Source: Betaproteobacteria bacterium
Lineage (GTDB): Bacteria > Pseudomonadota > Gammaproteobacteria > Burkholderiales > Burkholderiaceae_E
NCBI GenBank assembly: GCA_016868375.1
Contig: VGHA01000001.1
Location: forward strand, 1-64,000
Length of the DNA stretch: 64,000 bases
Reading direction: 5' to 3'
Of this stretch, positions 28,869 to 37,849 are shown piece by piece (position 1 is the first letter of the stretch; the number at the start of each line of letters is the position of its first letter). The position numbers and the translations under genes are program-made. Below the pieces are notes generated by a model that was not told the DNA's origin, searched no databases, and saw only the letters and a list, made by a program, of their open reading frames with translations.

Positions 28869-29354
28869 CTACAAGGGAACAGCCAGGCCACGGTGGGGCG
28901 AATCGCAATCGATGAGTCGAATCGTTTTGGCAGCGATTTGAAGCCCCTGTGTGCCCCTGACGACCTGGTGTTGGCAGTGTGCGCTAAAGAGCTGTTTCTC
29001 AGCCGCACGCAGCATCACGATGAGTTGCATCGACTGAACCTCGAACACATCGTGGCTTACGGAATGGGCACGAAGTCCGCTGAGGTGGTGATGCGTTCGC
29101 GAGGAAGGCTGTTCAACATGTATGACAGGACTGGCCAGGCGTCGAACCCGCAGCGCGAGCAGGCGTCGATCCTCAAAGACCAGCGATAGCGAATCGTCAG
29201 GCGAGTTCTGCCCCCATGAGGCAGGCATCCAGTACCAACTATCCTCGGTAAACAGGGAAAGCCAATCGTCAAATCGCCGCTCATCGAGCAGGCGCGCCTC
29301 GCACTCCACCAGTTCAATCGCTTCACGCGCCGGGTCTGAGCTGATGTGCGTCAT
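28869..29354 (-). CDS. Aromatic-ring-hydroxylating dioxygenase beta subunit
   Basis: EAIELVECEARLLDERRFDDWLSLFTEDSWYWMPASWGQNSPDDSLSLVFEDRRLLALRVRRL. Confidence 0.85.
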   Translation of the reverse strand: MTHISSDPAREAIELVECEARLLDERRFDDWLSLFTEDSWYWMPASWGQNSPDDSLSLVFEDRRLLALRVRRLASPVIHVEQPSSRTHHHLSGLRAHSVSHDVFEVQSMQLIVMLRAAEKQLFSAHCQHQVVRGTQGLQIAAKTIRLIDCDSPHRGLAVPL

Positions 29355-30673
29355 ACCGCGCTCCCGGACTGCGACATCCAATGCCGCCAGGACGCGAACT
29401 GCAGCCGAATCGGCAGCTCGCTGGTGCCTGGCGCGATCGTTTCACCGTCCACTTCGCGGTCGACCGCCAGCCCCCTGGATATGTCGAGCCACTCTGGACC
29501 GGCCCCCGCAAAGCCACGCTGGCATCGCTCGAAAATTTCGAGGTCGTCGGCTGCGACGAGCGACACCGGCGAAGCAGCCGCGGTCAGGAAGCGCAACGTC
29601 AATCGGGTCATCTCTTCGGGCGCCCCCTCCAGGGCAAAGCACCAGCTGGTCACCTGGGTCAAATCAACCGAAAGGGGTTGCACAACCCGCATTGCCTGAA
29701 ACCGCGAGTTGATCGATAGATTGGGCCACAGCAGATTATTGAATCGGTCTATAGAAAGTATCTCTCGCGCGCGCTCCTCACCCTGCGCGCCGGCCAACGC
29801 TTCAAAGTAGCGCTGGAAAACTGGATCGTCGCGCTGCGCAGCGATCACGCCCTGGCGGTAGAAGCTATCCATGCTGACGTGTCCGCCAGAAAAACCGTGG
29901 ATGGAAAGCTCGTTCCATTCAGCAGGCCGCAAACCGTTGGCGAGTTGCATCTGAACCACCTGCCCGGTCACCCCAGTCAGTGTTGCCGCCTCGCGATCGG
30001 CACGGGCGGCTGCCACCGCGCTGGCGTGCACGAATCCCGGGTGCACCAGGTCAACGGCGTTCTCCATGAACAGTTTCCAGTTGCCGCGGTACAGCATGCG
30101 CAAGGCGCCGCCCACCTGGGTGACCCGACCCGACGGCGCCCGGTCCACCAGATTGTCGATGGCGAAGGCGATACCCCCGAGAAATTCCGGGAGCGAGGGC
30201 CCCTCCGCTGCGTGGCTGGCAAAGATGAAGCCACGATACGACTGAAGCCTGGGCGCGCGCGCAACCTGTCTGGCCGAGGCATCGTCTAGAAATGTTGAAG
30301 CGTAGCCCTCAGGGAGCGGCAATCCGGTCAGCCGCCCAGCGGGATCGAAGCTCCATGCGTGATAGGGACAAATCAGGTGCCGACTCGACCCGCGCTCTGC
30401 TGCAACCAGGCGCGCGCCGCGATGCGGGCAGCGGTTGTGGAGCAGCGACAGTGCCCCCTCCTCGCCGCGAATCAGGATCATCTCGTCGGGCCCCAGCCGC
30501 GTCAGCAACCAGTCTCCGACCGAAGGAACCTGACTTTCGTGACCAACATACAGCCAGGCTCGCCTGAAGATGCGCGCCTGTTCAGCGGCAAACACTGCCG
30601 GATCGGTGTAAACCGAGCGGTGAACGGCGCTCTCGGAGGCAAGCGCGGAGAATTCAAAGTCTGAAAGGCTCAT
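29351..30673 (-). CDS. Rieske (2Fe-2S) aromatic-ring-hydroxylating dioxygenase alpha subunit
   Basis: Rieske motif CPHRGARL...CPYHAWSF; GNWKLFMENAVDLVHPGFVHAS. Confidence 0.9.
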   Translation of the reverse strand: MSLSDFEFSALASESAVHRSVYTDPAVFAAEQARIFRRAWLYVGHESQVPSVGDWLLTRLGPDEMILIRGEEGALSLLHNRCPHRGARLVAAERGSSRHLICPYHAWSFDPAGRLTGLPLPEGYASTFLDDASARQVARAPRLQSYRGFIFASHAAEGPSLPEFLGGIAFAIDNLVDRAPSGRVTQVGGALRMLYRGNWKLFMENAVDLVHPGFVHASAVAAARADREAATLTGVTGQVVQMQLANGLRPAEWNELSIHGFSGGHVSMDSFYRQGVIAAQRDDPVFQRYFEALAGAQGEERAREILSIDRFNNLLWPNLSINSRFQAMRVVQPLSVDLTQVTSWCFALEGAPEEMTRLTLRFLTAAASPVSLVAADDLEIFERCQRGFAGAGPEWLDISRGLAVDREVDGETIAPGTSELPIRLQFASWRHWMSQSGSAV

Positions 30674-30852
30674 TCGACAACGCAAAAACGATTACCGTTC
30701 GGTGAACGCCCGTCCATCCCATACCCGCCAGGTCGGGCAGCGCAGGATGATGACGATCATTCGCTCCGATGACAAGCGGTAGCGAACCGAGAACCGGGGT
30801 TTGCCCGCCAATCACCACGTGACCTAAAATTTGGTGGTAGCCGTCTGTCTAA

Positions 30853-32295
30853 ATGGAACGTCCAAGCGCACCCAGAAAACCCCAAAAAGCGTCAGTTCGG
30901 CGCGGCCCCCGCGCCAACTCTACGCTTGTTGGGATCGCCATGATCATTGGGGCGGGCACGCTTGCTGTCTGGCGCCCCTGGGCAACGCCACCAGCACTGA
31001 TCGTGCCTGCTGACACGGAATTGACGCCAGCGCAGCAGGCCGCGGCGGCGGCCGGGCAGATACTGTCACCCAGGCTTCCCCGCGCGCCATCCAGCGAACG
31101 ACCGCTTCTGATGGTGCTTCCCTTTCGGGATGCCTCGCCGCAATCCGATCAGGGCTACGTCGCCGAGGGCTTGACCGATGATCTGATCACGGCTCTGGGA
31201 CGAACCACAGGCCTCGCACTCATCGGCCGTCACACCTCATTTGCTTTTCAAGGCCGGCCTGTTGATGCCCAGGCAATCGGCCAGGAGCTGGGCGTGCGCT
31301 ACCTGCTTGAGGCCAGCGCGGAGCGAAGCGCGGATCAAATCAAGCTGTCCGTGCAGCTGATTGACACGAATCAAGGCAACGCAATCTGGTCGGACAGAAT
31401 CGAGCGCCCACTGTCCGAGGTCCTGAGTGTGCTCGATGACCTCTCCGACCGCGTGACAGCGGGCATTGCGCCGAAGCTGCGTCGCCGCGAATCGCCGCGG
31501 GCGTCGCCCGCCACCGCGGAAACACTGGCAGCGCTTGATTTGATCTGGCAGGCTCGACTACGCCGATCGTCGACCGACTTCGCTGAAGCCATCGAGGTGC
31601 GTCGCACGCTTGAGCGCGCCATCGCCATCGACCCCGGACTCGCGCGAGGCTACGTTGCGCTCCACAACGTCATCAATCAAACTTTCGTTGAGCGAGGGGC
31701 CACCGCTGACCAGTGGCTCGTCACCGCTCAGCAGTTGCTCGATATCGCCGGAAAGGCCGTGTCGCTCGCGCCCTCTGACCCAAGTGCGCGCGCGGCCTAC
31801 GCCGATAGCCTCACGCTGATCAGCCAGCACGGCACTGCCGTCGCGCAGATGGAGTCTGTTATCTCGGCGACCACCACCGACGCCGAACTGCTCCGCGCCG
31901 CAGCGACTGTCATGAGCCGGGCGGGCGAATTCGAACGATCCATCGGACTGATGAAGCGTGCGCTGCGACTTGACCCCATTCCGCAGCCGGGTCACCTTGC
32001 ATCGCCGCTCGCCAGCACGCTCTACTTGCAGAACAACTATGCCGAGGCAGTCGAATACTCGGGGCTCTGCGTAAAACGCGCACCGACTGACGCATTGTGC
32101 CGGCTCTGGTATGCCGCATCGCTGGCCCAGGCAGGAAAACCTGACGAGGCGCGGCAACAGGCCGCTGCGCTCCAACAACTTGGCGCAGAACGTTCGGTAA
32201 GCGACCAGGCCAGGCTGATGGCACCGGGCTATCGTGACCCAGAGCACCTGCGCCATATTGCGGAAGGTTTGCGAAAAGCAGGCCTTCCAGACTGA
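30853..32295 (+). CDS. TM-anchored FlgO-like/TPR protein (as in the C-terminal half of adenylate cyclase/CadC-type proteins)
   Basis: N-terminal hydrophobic segment STLVGIAMIIGAGTLAVW; LLMVLPFRDASPQSDQGYVAEGLTDDLITALGRTTGLALIGRHTSF; TPR-like repeats follow. Confidence 0.7.
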   Translation: MERPSAPRKPQKASVRRGPRANSTLVGIAMIIGAGTLAVWRPWATPPALIVPADTELTPAQQAAAAAGQILSPRLPRAPSSERPLLMVLPFRDASPQSDQGYVAEGLTDDLITALGRTTGLALIGRHTSFAFQGRPVDAQAIGQELGVRYLLEASAERSADQIKLSVQLIDTNQGNAIWSDRIERPLSEVLSVLDDLSDRVTAGIAPKLRRRESPRASPATAETLAALDLIWQARLRRSSTDFAEAIEVRRTLERAIAIDPGLARGYVALHNVINQTFVERGATADQWLVTAQQLLDIAGKAVSLAPSDPSARAAYADSLTLISQHGTAVAQMESVISATTTDAELLRAAATVMSRAGEFERSIGLMKRALRLDPIPQPGHLASPLASTLYLQNNYAEAVEYSGLCVKRAPTDALCRLWYAASLAQAGKPDEARQQAAALQQLGAERSVSDQARLMAPGYRDPEHLRHIAEGLRKAGLPD

Positions 32296-32300
32296 CGGGC

Positions 32301-33047
32301 TCAGTCGAGCACCAGCGCGCCACTGGTGTTGAATACCTCGCCGCTGACGGCGCCGCAATCATCGGAAAGCAGAAACGCAACCTGCGCGGCAACCTGCTGC
32401 GCAGTACTGAATCGACCCAGCGGAATTGTCTTCAGCAGGCGCGCACGCCCCGAGGGCCCCAGGCGATCCAGCATCACCGTATCCACCGGACCCGGGGCGA
32501 TACAGTTCACGCGCACGCCGGCGCCAGCCCAGTCACGCGCAAGAAAACGCGCGAGGTTGAGGATTCCTGCTTTCGCCACGGCGTAGGCCGCGCCCGACAC
32601 CGCACTGCCGCCGGTCCGCCCGTTGGTTGACGAGAACAACACCGCCGCACCAAGTGCTTGAGCAAGGTGCGGTGCAGCCTCCCGACAGAACAGGAATGCA
32701 GAGTCGAGATTGACCGCCATCTGTGAGCGCCACATGTCAAGTGAGCAGTGGTCAATGCCTCCGCTGCCCACCTTTCCCACCGTGTGCACCAGCCAATCGA
32801 TACGCCCGAAATGCTCGACGGTCCGTGCGACCGCATGAACCACGTCGCTTTCGCAGGTGACATCGCCCGATAGCGGCAAGAATCGCCCAGTGGTGCGTGC
32901 CTTGAGCCGAGAGGGCATATCGAAGGCGGCCACGCGTGCGCCGTTCGCGCGAAGACGTGACACGACCGCCTGGCCAATCCCCCCGGCTGCTCCGGTATCC
33001 AACGTAACCTTGGAAGGACCGTTTTCCTTGACGCCTTGGGCGGGCAC
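32301..33047 (-). CDS. SDR family oxidoreductase
   Basis: TGAAGGIGQAV; AYAVAKAGILNLARFLARDW; VRVNCIAPGPVDT. Confidence 0.9.
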   Translation of the reverse strand: MPAQGVKENGPSKVTLDTGAAGGIGQAVVSRLRANGARVAAFDMPSRLKARTTGRFLPLSGDVTCESDVVHAVARTVEHFGRIDWLVHTVGKVGSGGIDHCSLDMWRSQMAVNLDSAFLFCREAAPHLAQALGAAVLFSSTNGRTGGSAVSGAAYAVAKAGILNLARFLARDWAGAGVRVNCIAPGPVDTVMLDRLGPSGRARLLKTIPLGRFSTAQQVAAQVAFLLSDDCGAVSGEVFNTSGALVLD

Positions 33048-33050
33048 GGA

Positions 33051-33782
33051 TCAAGCCGCCTTGTTGGACTTCCAGGCGCCCGTCTCGATGGCGCCCCAGA
33101 TACCATCGAGCATGGCCAGACGCTGCCTGGCAGAGGCGGCGACCGCGGCGATGGCCTTGCGCTGCAGCGCGGGCGTGTGCGCATAACGATAGGTGATTTC
33201 CAGCCCCTCGCCCTCGTGGTGGGTATCGTTCTCGATGTGCACATGGAAAAACTCGAGATCCTCGTCGGTCATCCCCATCGACCGACATGCCTCGACGTAG
33301 CGCGGATACAGCGTGGGCGTCTGCCCCTCCAACGCAACCATGATTCCCGCAGCAGCTTCAGCAAGCTCGCGAAACGCAACCAGCTCGTAAATCCAGCTGC
33401 GCATCGCACGGGTGCCCGGAAGAATGTCGCCGCGATCAGCGGCCTCGCGAACACGCTTCGGCGACACGCCGCACGCCTGCGCAAACCGAAGCAGCAGATC
33501 AGGGTGACGTTTACCGGGCTGATCAGGAACCTCTTCGCCGATCAGGTTCTCGAGCATGTGTCGACGCGCATCGAGATCGGGCAGCCGGCAGAAAAAGTGA
33601 CCGAACTGCTGCGGAATGAGCTCGATGTAGTAGTAGTGCTGCATCGCCCAGAAGCCCAGCTGTGCGCGGGTCAGTTCGCCGTTGGCCCAGGCCAATGAGA
33701 ACGGGTGGCCCTTGGAATGGCGCTGCGTCCGGGCGGCAATCAGCGCCTCGCCGAAGGCCTTGCGGTTCATCATTTTTTCCAT
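33051..33782 (-). CDS. Heme-oxygenase-like-fold protein (TenA/PqqC/CADD-like iron-containing redox enzyme family)
   Basis: FWAMQHYYYIELIPQQFGHFFCRLPDLDARRHMLENLIGEE; HIENDTHHEGEGLEI. Confidence 0.8.
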   Translation of the reverse strand: MEKMMNRKAFGEALIAARTQRHSKGHPFSLAWANGELTRAQLGFWAMQHYYYIELIPQQFGHFFCRLPDLDARRHMLENLIGEEVPDQPGKRHPDLLLRFAQACGVSPKRVREAADRGDILPGTRAMRSWIYELVAFRELAEAAAGIMVALEGQTPTLYPRYVEACRSMGMTDEDLEFFHVHIENDTHHEGEGLEITYRYAHTPALQRKAIAAVAASARQRLAMLDGIWGAIETGAWKSNKAA

Positions 33783-33823
33783 CAGCAGATCCTTATTGGA
33801 TTGGCAGATCGGGCTGCAGGCAC

Positions 33824-34795
33824 TTAGCGGACCTGGCTTCCGAGGCGCTTCACGATCTCGCCGTAGCGACGATGGTCGGTTGCGATCTGGCGCGCCATTT
33901 CATCGGGCGTGGATGTGACGATGTGTGCATCCTGCCCGCCTACTGAGGCGGTTACCTCAGGCGAGCGCGCCGCGCGCACCAGTTCGGCATTGAGGCGCTG
34001 GACGATCGCGTCCGGCACCTTGACGGGAACAAAGAAGCCGAACCACTGATCGTACTCGACATCGCGAATGCCCAGTTCGGCCAGCGTTGGCACGTCTGGC
34101 AACATCGATGAGCGCTTCGGGCCGGCATAAGCCAGTGCCTTCAGCCGCCCCTCTTTCAAAAACGCCTGCGCGGAAATGTAGGACGAAAACAGCACATCGA
34201 TTCGTCCGCCCACAGTTTCGGTAACCGCCTGCGCAGCACCCTTCATTGGCACATGCACCATGGGTGCGCCCGTGACCCGTTGCAGCATCTCGCCCAGAAA
34301 ATGCCCCGCCGTGCCCGTGCCTTGCGACGCAAAGGTCAGTCCTCCCTGCCGGGACTTGGCGAGCGCGATCAGTTCTTTGACGTTATTGGCTGGCAGCGAT
34401 GCGGGCACCACCAGAATGCTGTGGAAGGAAAAAAACGAGGTTACCGGACGGAAGTCGCGGTTGGCATCGAACGCAACCTGCACGTTCAGATGCGGATCAA
34501 TCGCATGCGTGCCCACATGACCAACAAACACCGAATAGCCATCGGCAGGCTGCGCAAGCACCGCCTGCGCCGCAATCGCACCGGCTGCACCGGGCCGGTT
34601 CTGAACAACCACTGGCTGCCCAGTGTTTTCGGAGAGCTTTTGCGTGATCAGACGGGCAACCCGATCCGTTGAGCCCCCAGGCGGGAACGGGACGAACACC
34701 GTAATCGCCTTAGCGGGAAACGCCGCGTCGGCAAACGACAAGGGCGCAATCAGGCACCCTATCAAGGCCAGAGTCCATTTAAGCGCTCGCGACAC
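33824..34795 (-). CDS. Tripartite tricarboxylate transporter substrate-binding protein (Bug/TctC family)
   Basis: FPAKAITVFVPFPPGGSTDRVARLITQKLSENTGQPVVVQNRPGAAGAIAA; GTG start inferred. Confidence 0.85.
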   Translation of the reverse strand: MSRALKWTLALIGCLIAPLSFADAAFPAKAITVFVPFPPGGSTDRVARLITQKLSENTGQPVVVQNRPGAAGAIAAQAVLAQPADGYSVFVGHVGTHAIDPHLNVQVAFDANRDFRPVTSFFSFHSILVVPASLPANNVKELIALAKSRQGGLTFASQGTGTAGHFLGEMLQRVTGAPMVHVPMKGAAQAVTETVGGRIDVLFSSYISAQAFLKEGRLKALAYAGPKRSSMLPDVPTLAELGIRDVEYDQWFGFFVPVKVPDAIVQRLNAELVRAARSPEVTASVGGQDAHIVTSTPDEMARQIATDHRRYGEIVKRLGSQVR

Positions 34796-35037
34796 GGAAC
34801 ATCTCCCTGGTTCAGCCCCCTCTGCAGAGGCGGCGTGGTCGGTTAACGGTTCACTTCTAAGGTGATTGAAGGTTTGATGGTAGCCGAGCACACCGTCGTT
34901 CGGCCAGATCTGATTTCATCGCAGCGGCATCAGCCAACCTGAGACCACGCGCGCGGGGGCGCGCCGGCGAAACGCTGCCACCGCATCACCAGACAAGCCG
35001 CTAGACTTTCCACAATTTCCGCAGCCGGGAGGCCTTT

Positions 35038-36012
35038 GTGATCAATCAAACCCGTCGTCAATTGGTGGTCGGTTCCGCGACCGCGCTGGCCAGTCCAACG
35101 CTTCTTGCGCAGGCCTATCCGAGCCGGCCGGTACGAATCATCGTGCCGACCACACCGGGAGGCGGTTACGACAATCTGGGCCGCTGGGTATCGGAGAAGC
35201 TGTCGTCCGAACTCGGGGTGGGCGTCGTGATTGAGAACCGCACCGGGGGCGGTACGCTGGTCGGAACCCAGGTTGCGGCCGCAGCAACCCCTGACGGCTA
35301 CACACTGGTGGTGGGCGGCCTCGCGAACATGGCCCTCAATGGCGGGCTTTATAAAAATCCGCAATACGACGCGGCAAATGATTTCGTGCCGATCGCACTG
35401 GTTGCAAGCTTCAGTTATTGCCTTGTTGCACGCCGTGATCTGCCGCAAAACACACTGCCTGAACTGCTTGCCTATGCCAGGGCGAATCCCGGCAAGCTCA
35501 ACATGGCCACTGGCGGTACCGGCTCGGGCCAACATGTGGCTGCCGTGATGCTTCGGCGGCTCGCCAATATTCAGATGGTTGAAATTCCATACAAGGGCGC
35601 GCAGGCCGCTTACACCGATCTGGTGGGCGGCCGGGTCGACCTGTTCTTCGACAACACCACCACCGCGCAACCCCTGATTGAGGCTGGCCGGATCAAAGCC
35701 ATCGCCACCTCCGGCACACGGCGGGATGCGTCGCTGCCCAACGTGCCCACCGCCACCGAGGCGGGTCTTGATGGCCTGGTGCTGGAAAGCTGGCTCGGCA
35801 TATTTGCGCCCTCGCGCACACCGGCTCCGGTGGTATCGCGGCTACGCGATGCGATGGCCAGGGTGTCGGCTGCACCCGACCTGCGAAAGCGACTCGAGGA
35901 CGGCGGCTGGAGGATGCTAGACCTCGACCCTGCCAGCACCGAACGCTTCGTGCGGGCCGAGGCGCAGCGCTGGCCGAAGTTCCTGCGGGAAGCGGGGATC
36001 AGCGGTGAATGA
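35038..36012 (+). CDS. Tripartite tricarboxylate transporter substrate-binding protein (Bug/TctC family)
   Basis: YPSRPVRIIVPTTPGGGYDNLGRWVSEKLSSELGVGVVIENRTGGG; GTG start. Confidence 0.85.
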   Translation: MINQTRRQLVVGSATALASPTLLAQAYPSRPVRIIVPTTPGGGYDNLGRWVSEKLSSELGVGVVIENRTGGGTLVGTQVAAAATPDGYTLVVGGLANMALNGGLYKNPQYDAANDFVPIALVASFSYCLVARRDLPQNTLPELLAYARANPGKLNMATGGTGSGQHVAAVMLRRLANIQMVEIPYKGAQAAYTDLVGGRVDLFFDNTTTAQPLIEAGRIKAIATSGTRRDASLPNVPTATEAGLDGLVLESWLGIFAPSRTPAPVVSRLRDAMARVSAAPDLRKRLEDGGWRMLDLDPASTERFVRAEAQRWPKFLREAGISGE

Positions 36013-36595
36013 CCACGTGCTTGAGATCGAACGCCTGATGCGCTGCTGGGCGCTCTGGCGCGACACCCGCCAGTGGGACCTGCTTCGAACCTGCTATGTG
36101 CCCGGCGCCCGGGTTCGTACCACCTGGCTGGAGGGCTCGGCCGAAGCGTTCATTGCCGCATCGATTCAATCCGCGGCCAATTCAAAGGCACCGCTTGCTC
36201 AGCACGCCCTCGGTGGAACCACCGTGCGCCTGAACGGCGACCGAGCGCTTGCTGAGACGCGGATGGTTCTGCTGCTTCGCGCGGTCATCGATGGCACCGA
36301 GGTGGACATCACCGCCTGGGGCAGGTTCTTTGACCGCTGTGTACGCGCTGACGATCAATGGCGGATCGCACAACGCGACCCAATCCATGAGAAGGATCGC
36401 CTCGACCCGGTCGATCCAAGCGCAACGCTTTTACTGGACCCGGTCCGACTGGCCTCGCTGCCCAGGGCATACCGGCACATTACCTATGTGCAGTCGCTGG
36501 GCGGCGCCCGCATTACGCCGGATCTGGTCGAACACAACTCGCCCGCACAGGCAGCCCTGTATGAGGCTGGGGAGGCCTGGCTACGCGAGGGCTGA
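36005..36595 (+). CDS. SnoaL/NTF2-like family protein
   Basis: EIERLMRCWALWRDTRQWDLLRTCYVPGARVRTTWLEGSAEAFIAAS. Confidence 0.7.
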   Translation: MNDHVLEIERLMRCWALWRDTRQWDLLRTCYVPGARVRTTWLEGSAEAFIAASIQSAANSKAPLAQHALGGTTVRLNGDRALAETRMVLLLRAVIDGTEVDITAWGRFFDRCVRADDQWRIAQRDPIHEKDRLDPVDPSATLLLDPVRLASLPRAYRHITYVQSLGGARITPDLVEHNSPAQAALYEAGEAWLREG

Positions 36596-36603
36596 GCCTT
36601 GAG

Positions 36604-37371
36604 TCAGGCGATGTAGCGGCGGCGAAGCGAGTCTGCAGCCGACGCCAGTAACGAAGCGTCCGATCCCACCGCAACGAACTGACCGCCAAGCTCGAGAATG
36701 CGACGCGCGTCAGGCTCGCTGGACGTGAGAAAGCCCGGCGCGCACCCCGCCGCTCTGATCCGACGAATTGCCTCCTCGATGTGCGGCCACACCTCGGGAT
36801 GATGCCGTTCACCGACATGGCCGAATGATGCGTGGAGATCAGCCGGGCCCACGAACAGTCCGTCGACGCCATCAACCGCGGCAATCTCCTCGATCTGCTC
36901 GAGCGACTGCACGGTTTCCACCTGCAGCAGGATGCAAAGTTCCTGCTCCACCCTCTGCGGGTAGTCAGCGATTCGCCCCCAGCGGGTGGCACGCGTCGTG
37001 CCGCCCACCCCGCGTATGCCCTTAGGCGGGTAACGCATCGCGGCCACGGCGGCCCGGGCCTGCTCGGCATTTTCGATCATTGGAATGAGGACTGACTGCG
37101 CGCCAATATCGAGGACACGCTTGAGCATGACGGGATCGTTCCAGGGCACCCGAACCACCGAGTGCGTCCGGTAGGGAGCAGCCGCCTGAAGTTGGCCAAA
37201 TAGCGACTCGAGATCGTTGGGGGAATGCTCCATATCGAGAAGCATCCAGTCGAACCCCGCCCCCGCAAGAAGTTCGACGGTGAGATTCGATGACAGCGTG
37301 GCCCACAGTCCGATCTGCTGCTGGCCTGCGGCAAGTGCATGCTTGAAGGTATTACGAGGAAGATCCATCAA
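36604..37371 (-). CDS. HpcH/HpaI aldolase family protein
   Basis: GLWATLSSNLTVELLAGAGFDWMLLDMEHSPND; VLIPMIENAEQARAAVAAMRYPPKGIRG; DGLFVGPADL. Confidence 0.9.
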   Translation of the reverse strand: MMDLPRNTFKHALAAGQQQIGLWATLSSNLTVELLAGAGFDWMLLDMEHSPNDLESLFGQLQAAAPYRTHSVVRVPWNDPVMLKRVLDIGAQSVLIPMIENAEQARAAVAAMRYPPKGIRGVGGTTRATRWGRIADYPQRVEQELCILLQVETVQSLEQIEEIAAVDGVDGLFVGPADLHASFGHVGERHHPEVWPHIEEAIRRIRAAGCAPGFLTSSEPDARRILELGGQFVAVGSDASLLASAADSLRRRYIA

Positions 37372-37401
37372 CCGCTCCAGTGGGGATGACTGCGCCGGGC
37401 C

Positions 37402-37821
37402 TTATTTTTTGTCTTCGTATTCACGCGTACCTGGCCACGGCGCATCAGCCACATCGAACACCATGCCCTCATAGCCACGGAACTTATCGGGCCGCCGGTA
37501 CTTGCCATCGTCAACCGGAGTCAGCTCCATCTCGTCGATGTACTGCTCGCCACCGTTGGCAAACACCCGGTCAACCACGTCATCGGCCTCGTCGGTGTAT
37601 ACGCCGAAATGGTGCAGGCCCACGTAGTCCATCCCCTTGCCAAGCTGGTCGGTCTTGAACTTCAAAAGCACGATGTTGATGGACCCATCGGTCACCATGT
37701 AGCCACGCGCACGCTCGTTGTCGAGTGCCTTAAGCTTTTTGAAACCGAATGTGTTCGAATAAAACTCAAGCGCCTTATCCGGGTCTTGGGTAGCGATTGC
37801 GATATGGCGAATCTTGGCCAT
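37402..37821 (-). CDS. VOC family protein
   Basis: KIRHIAIATQDPDKALEFYSNTFGFKKL; YVGLHHFGVYTDEADDVVDRV. Confidence 0.85.
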   Translation of the reverse strand: MAKIRHIAIATQDPDKALEFYSNTFGFKKLKALDNERARGYMVTDGSINIVLLKFKTDQLGKGMDYVGLHHFGVYTDEADDVVDRVFANGGEQYIDEMELTPVDDGKYRRPDKFRGYEGMVFDVADAPWPGTREYEDKK

Positions 37822-37849
37822 GGGTTGTCCTTGGGAGCGATGTCAGGTC

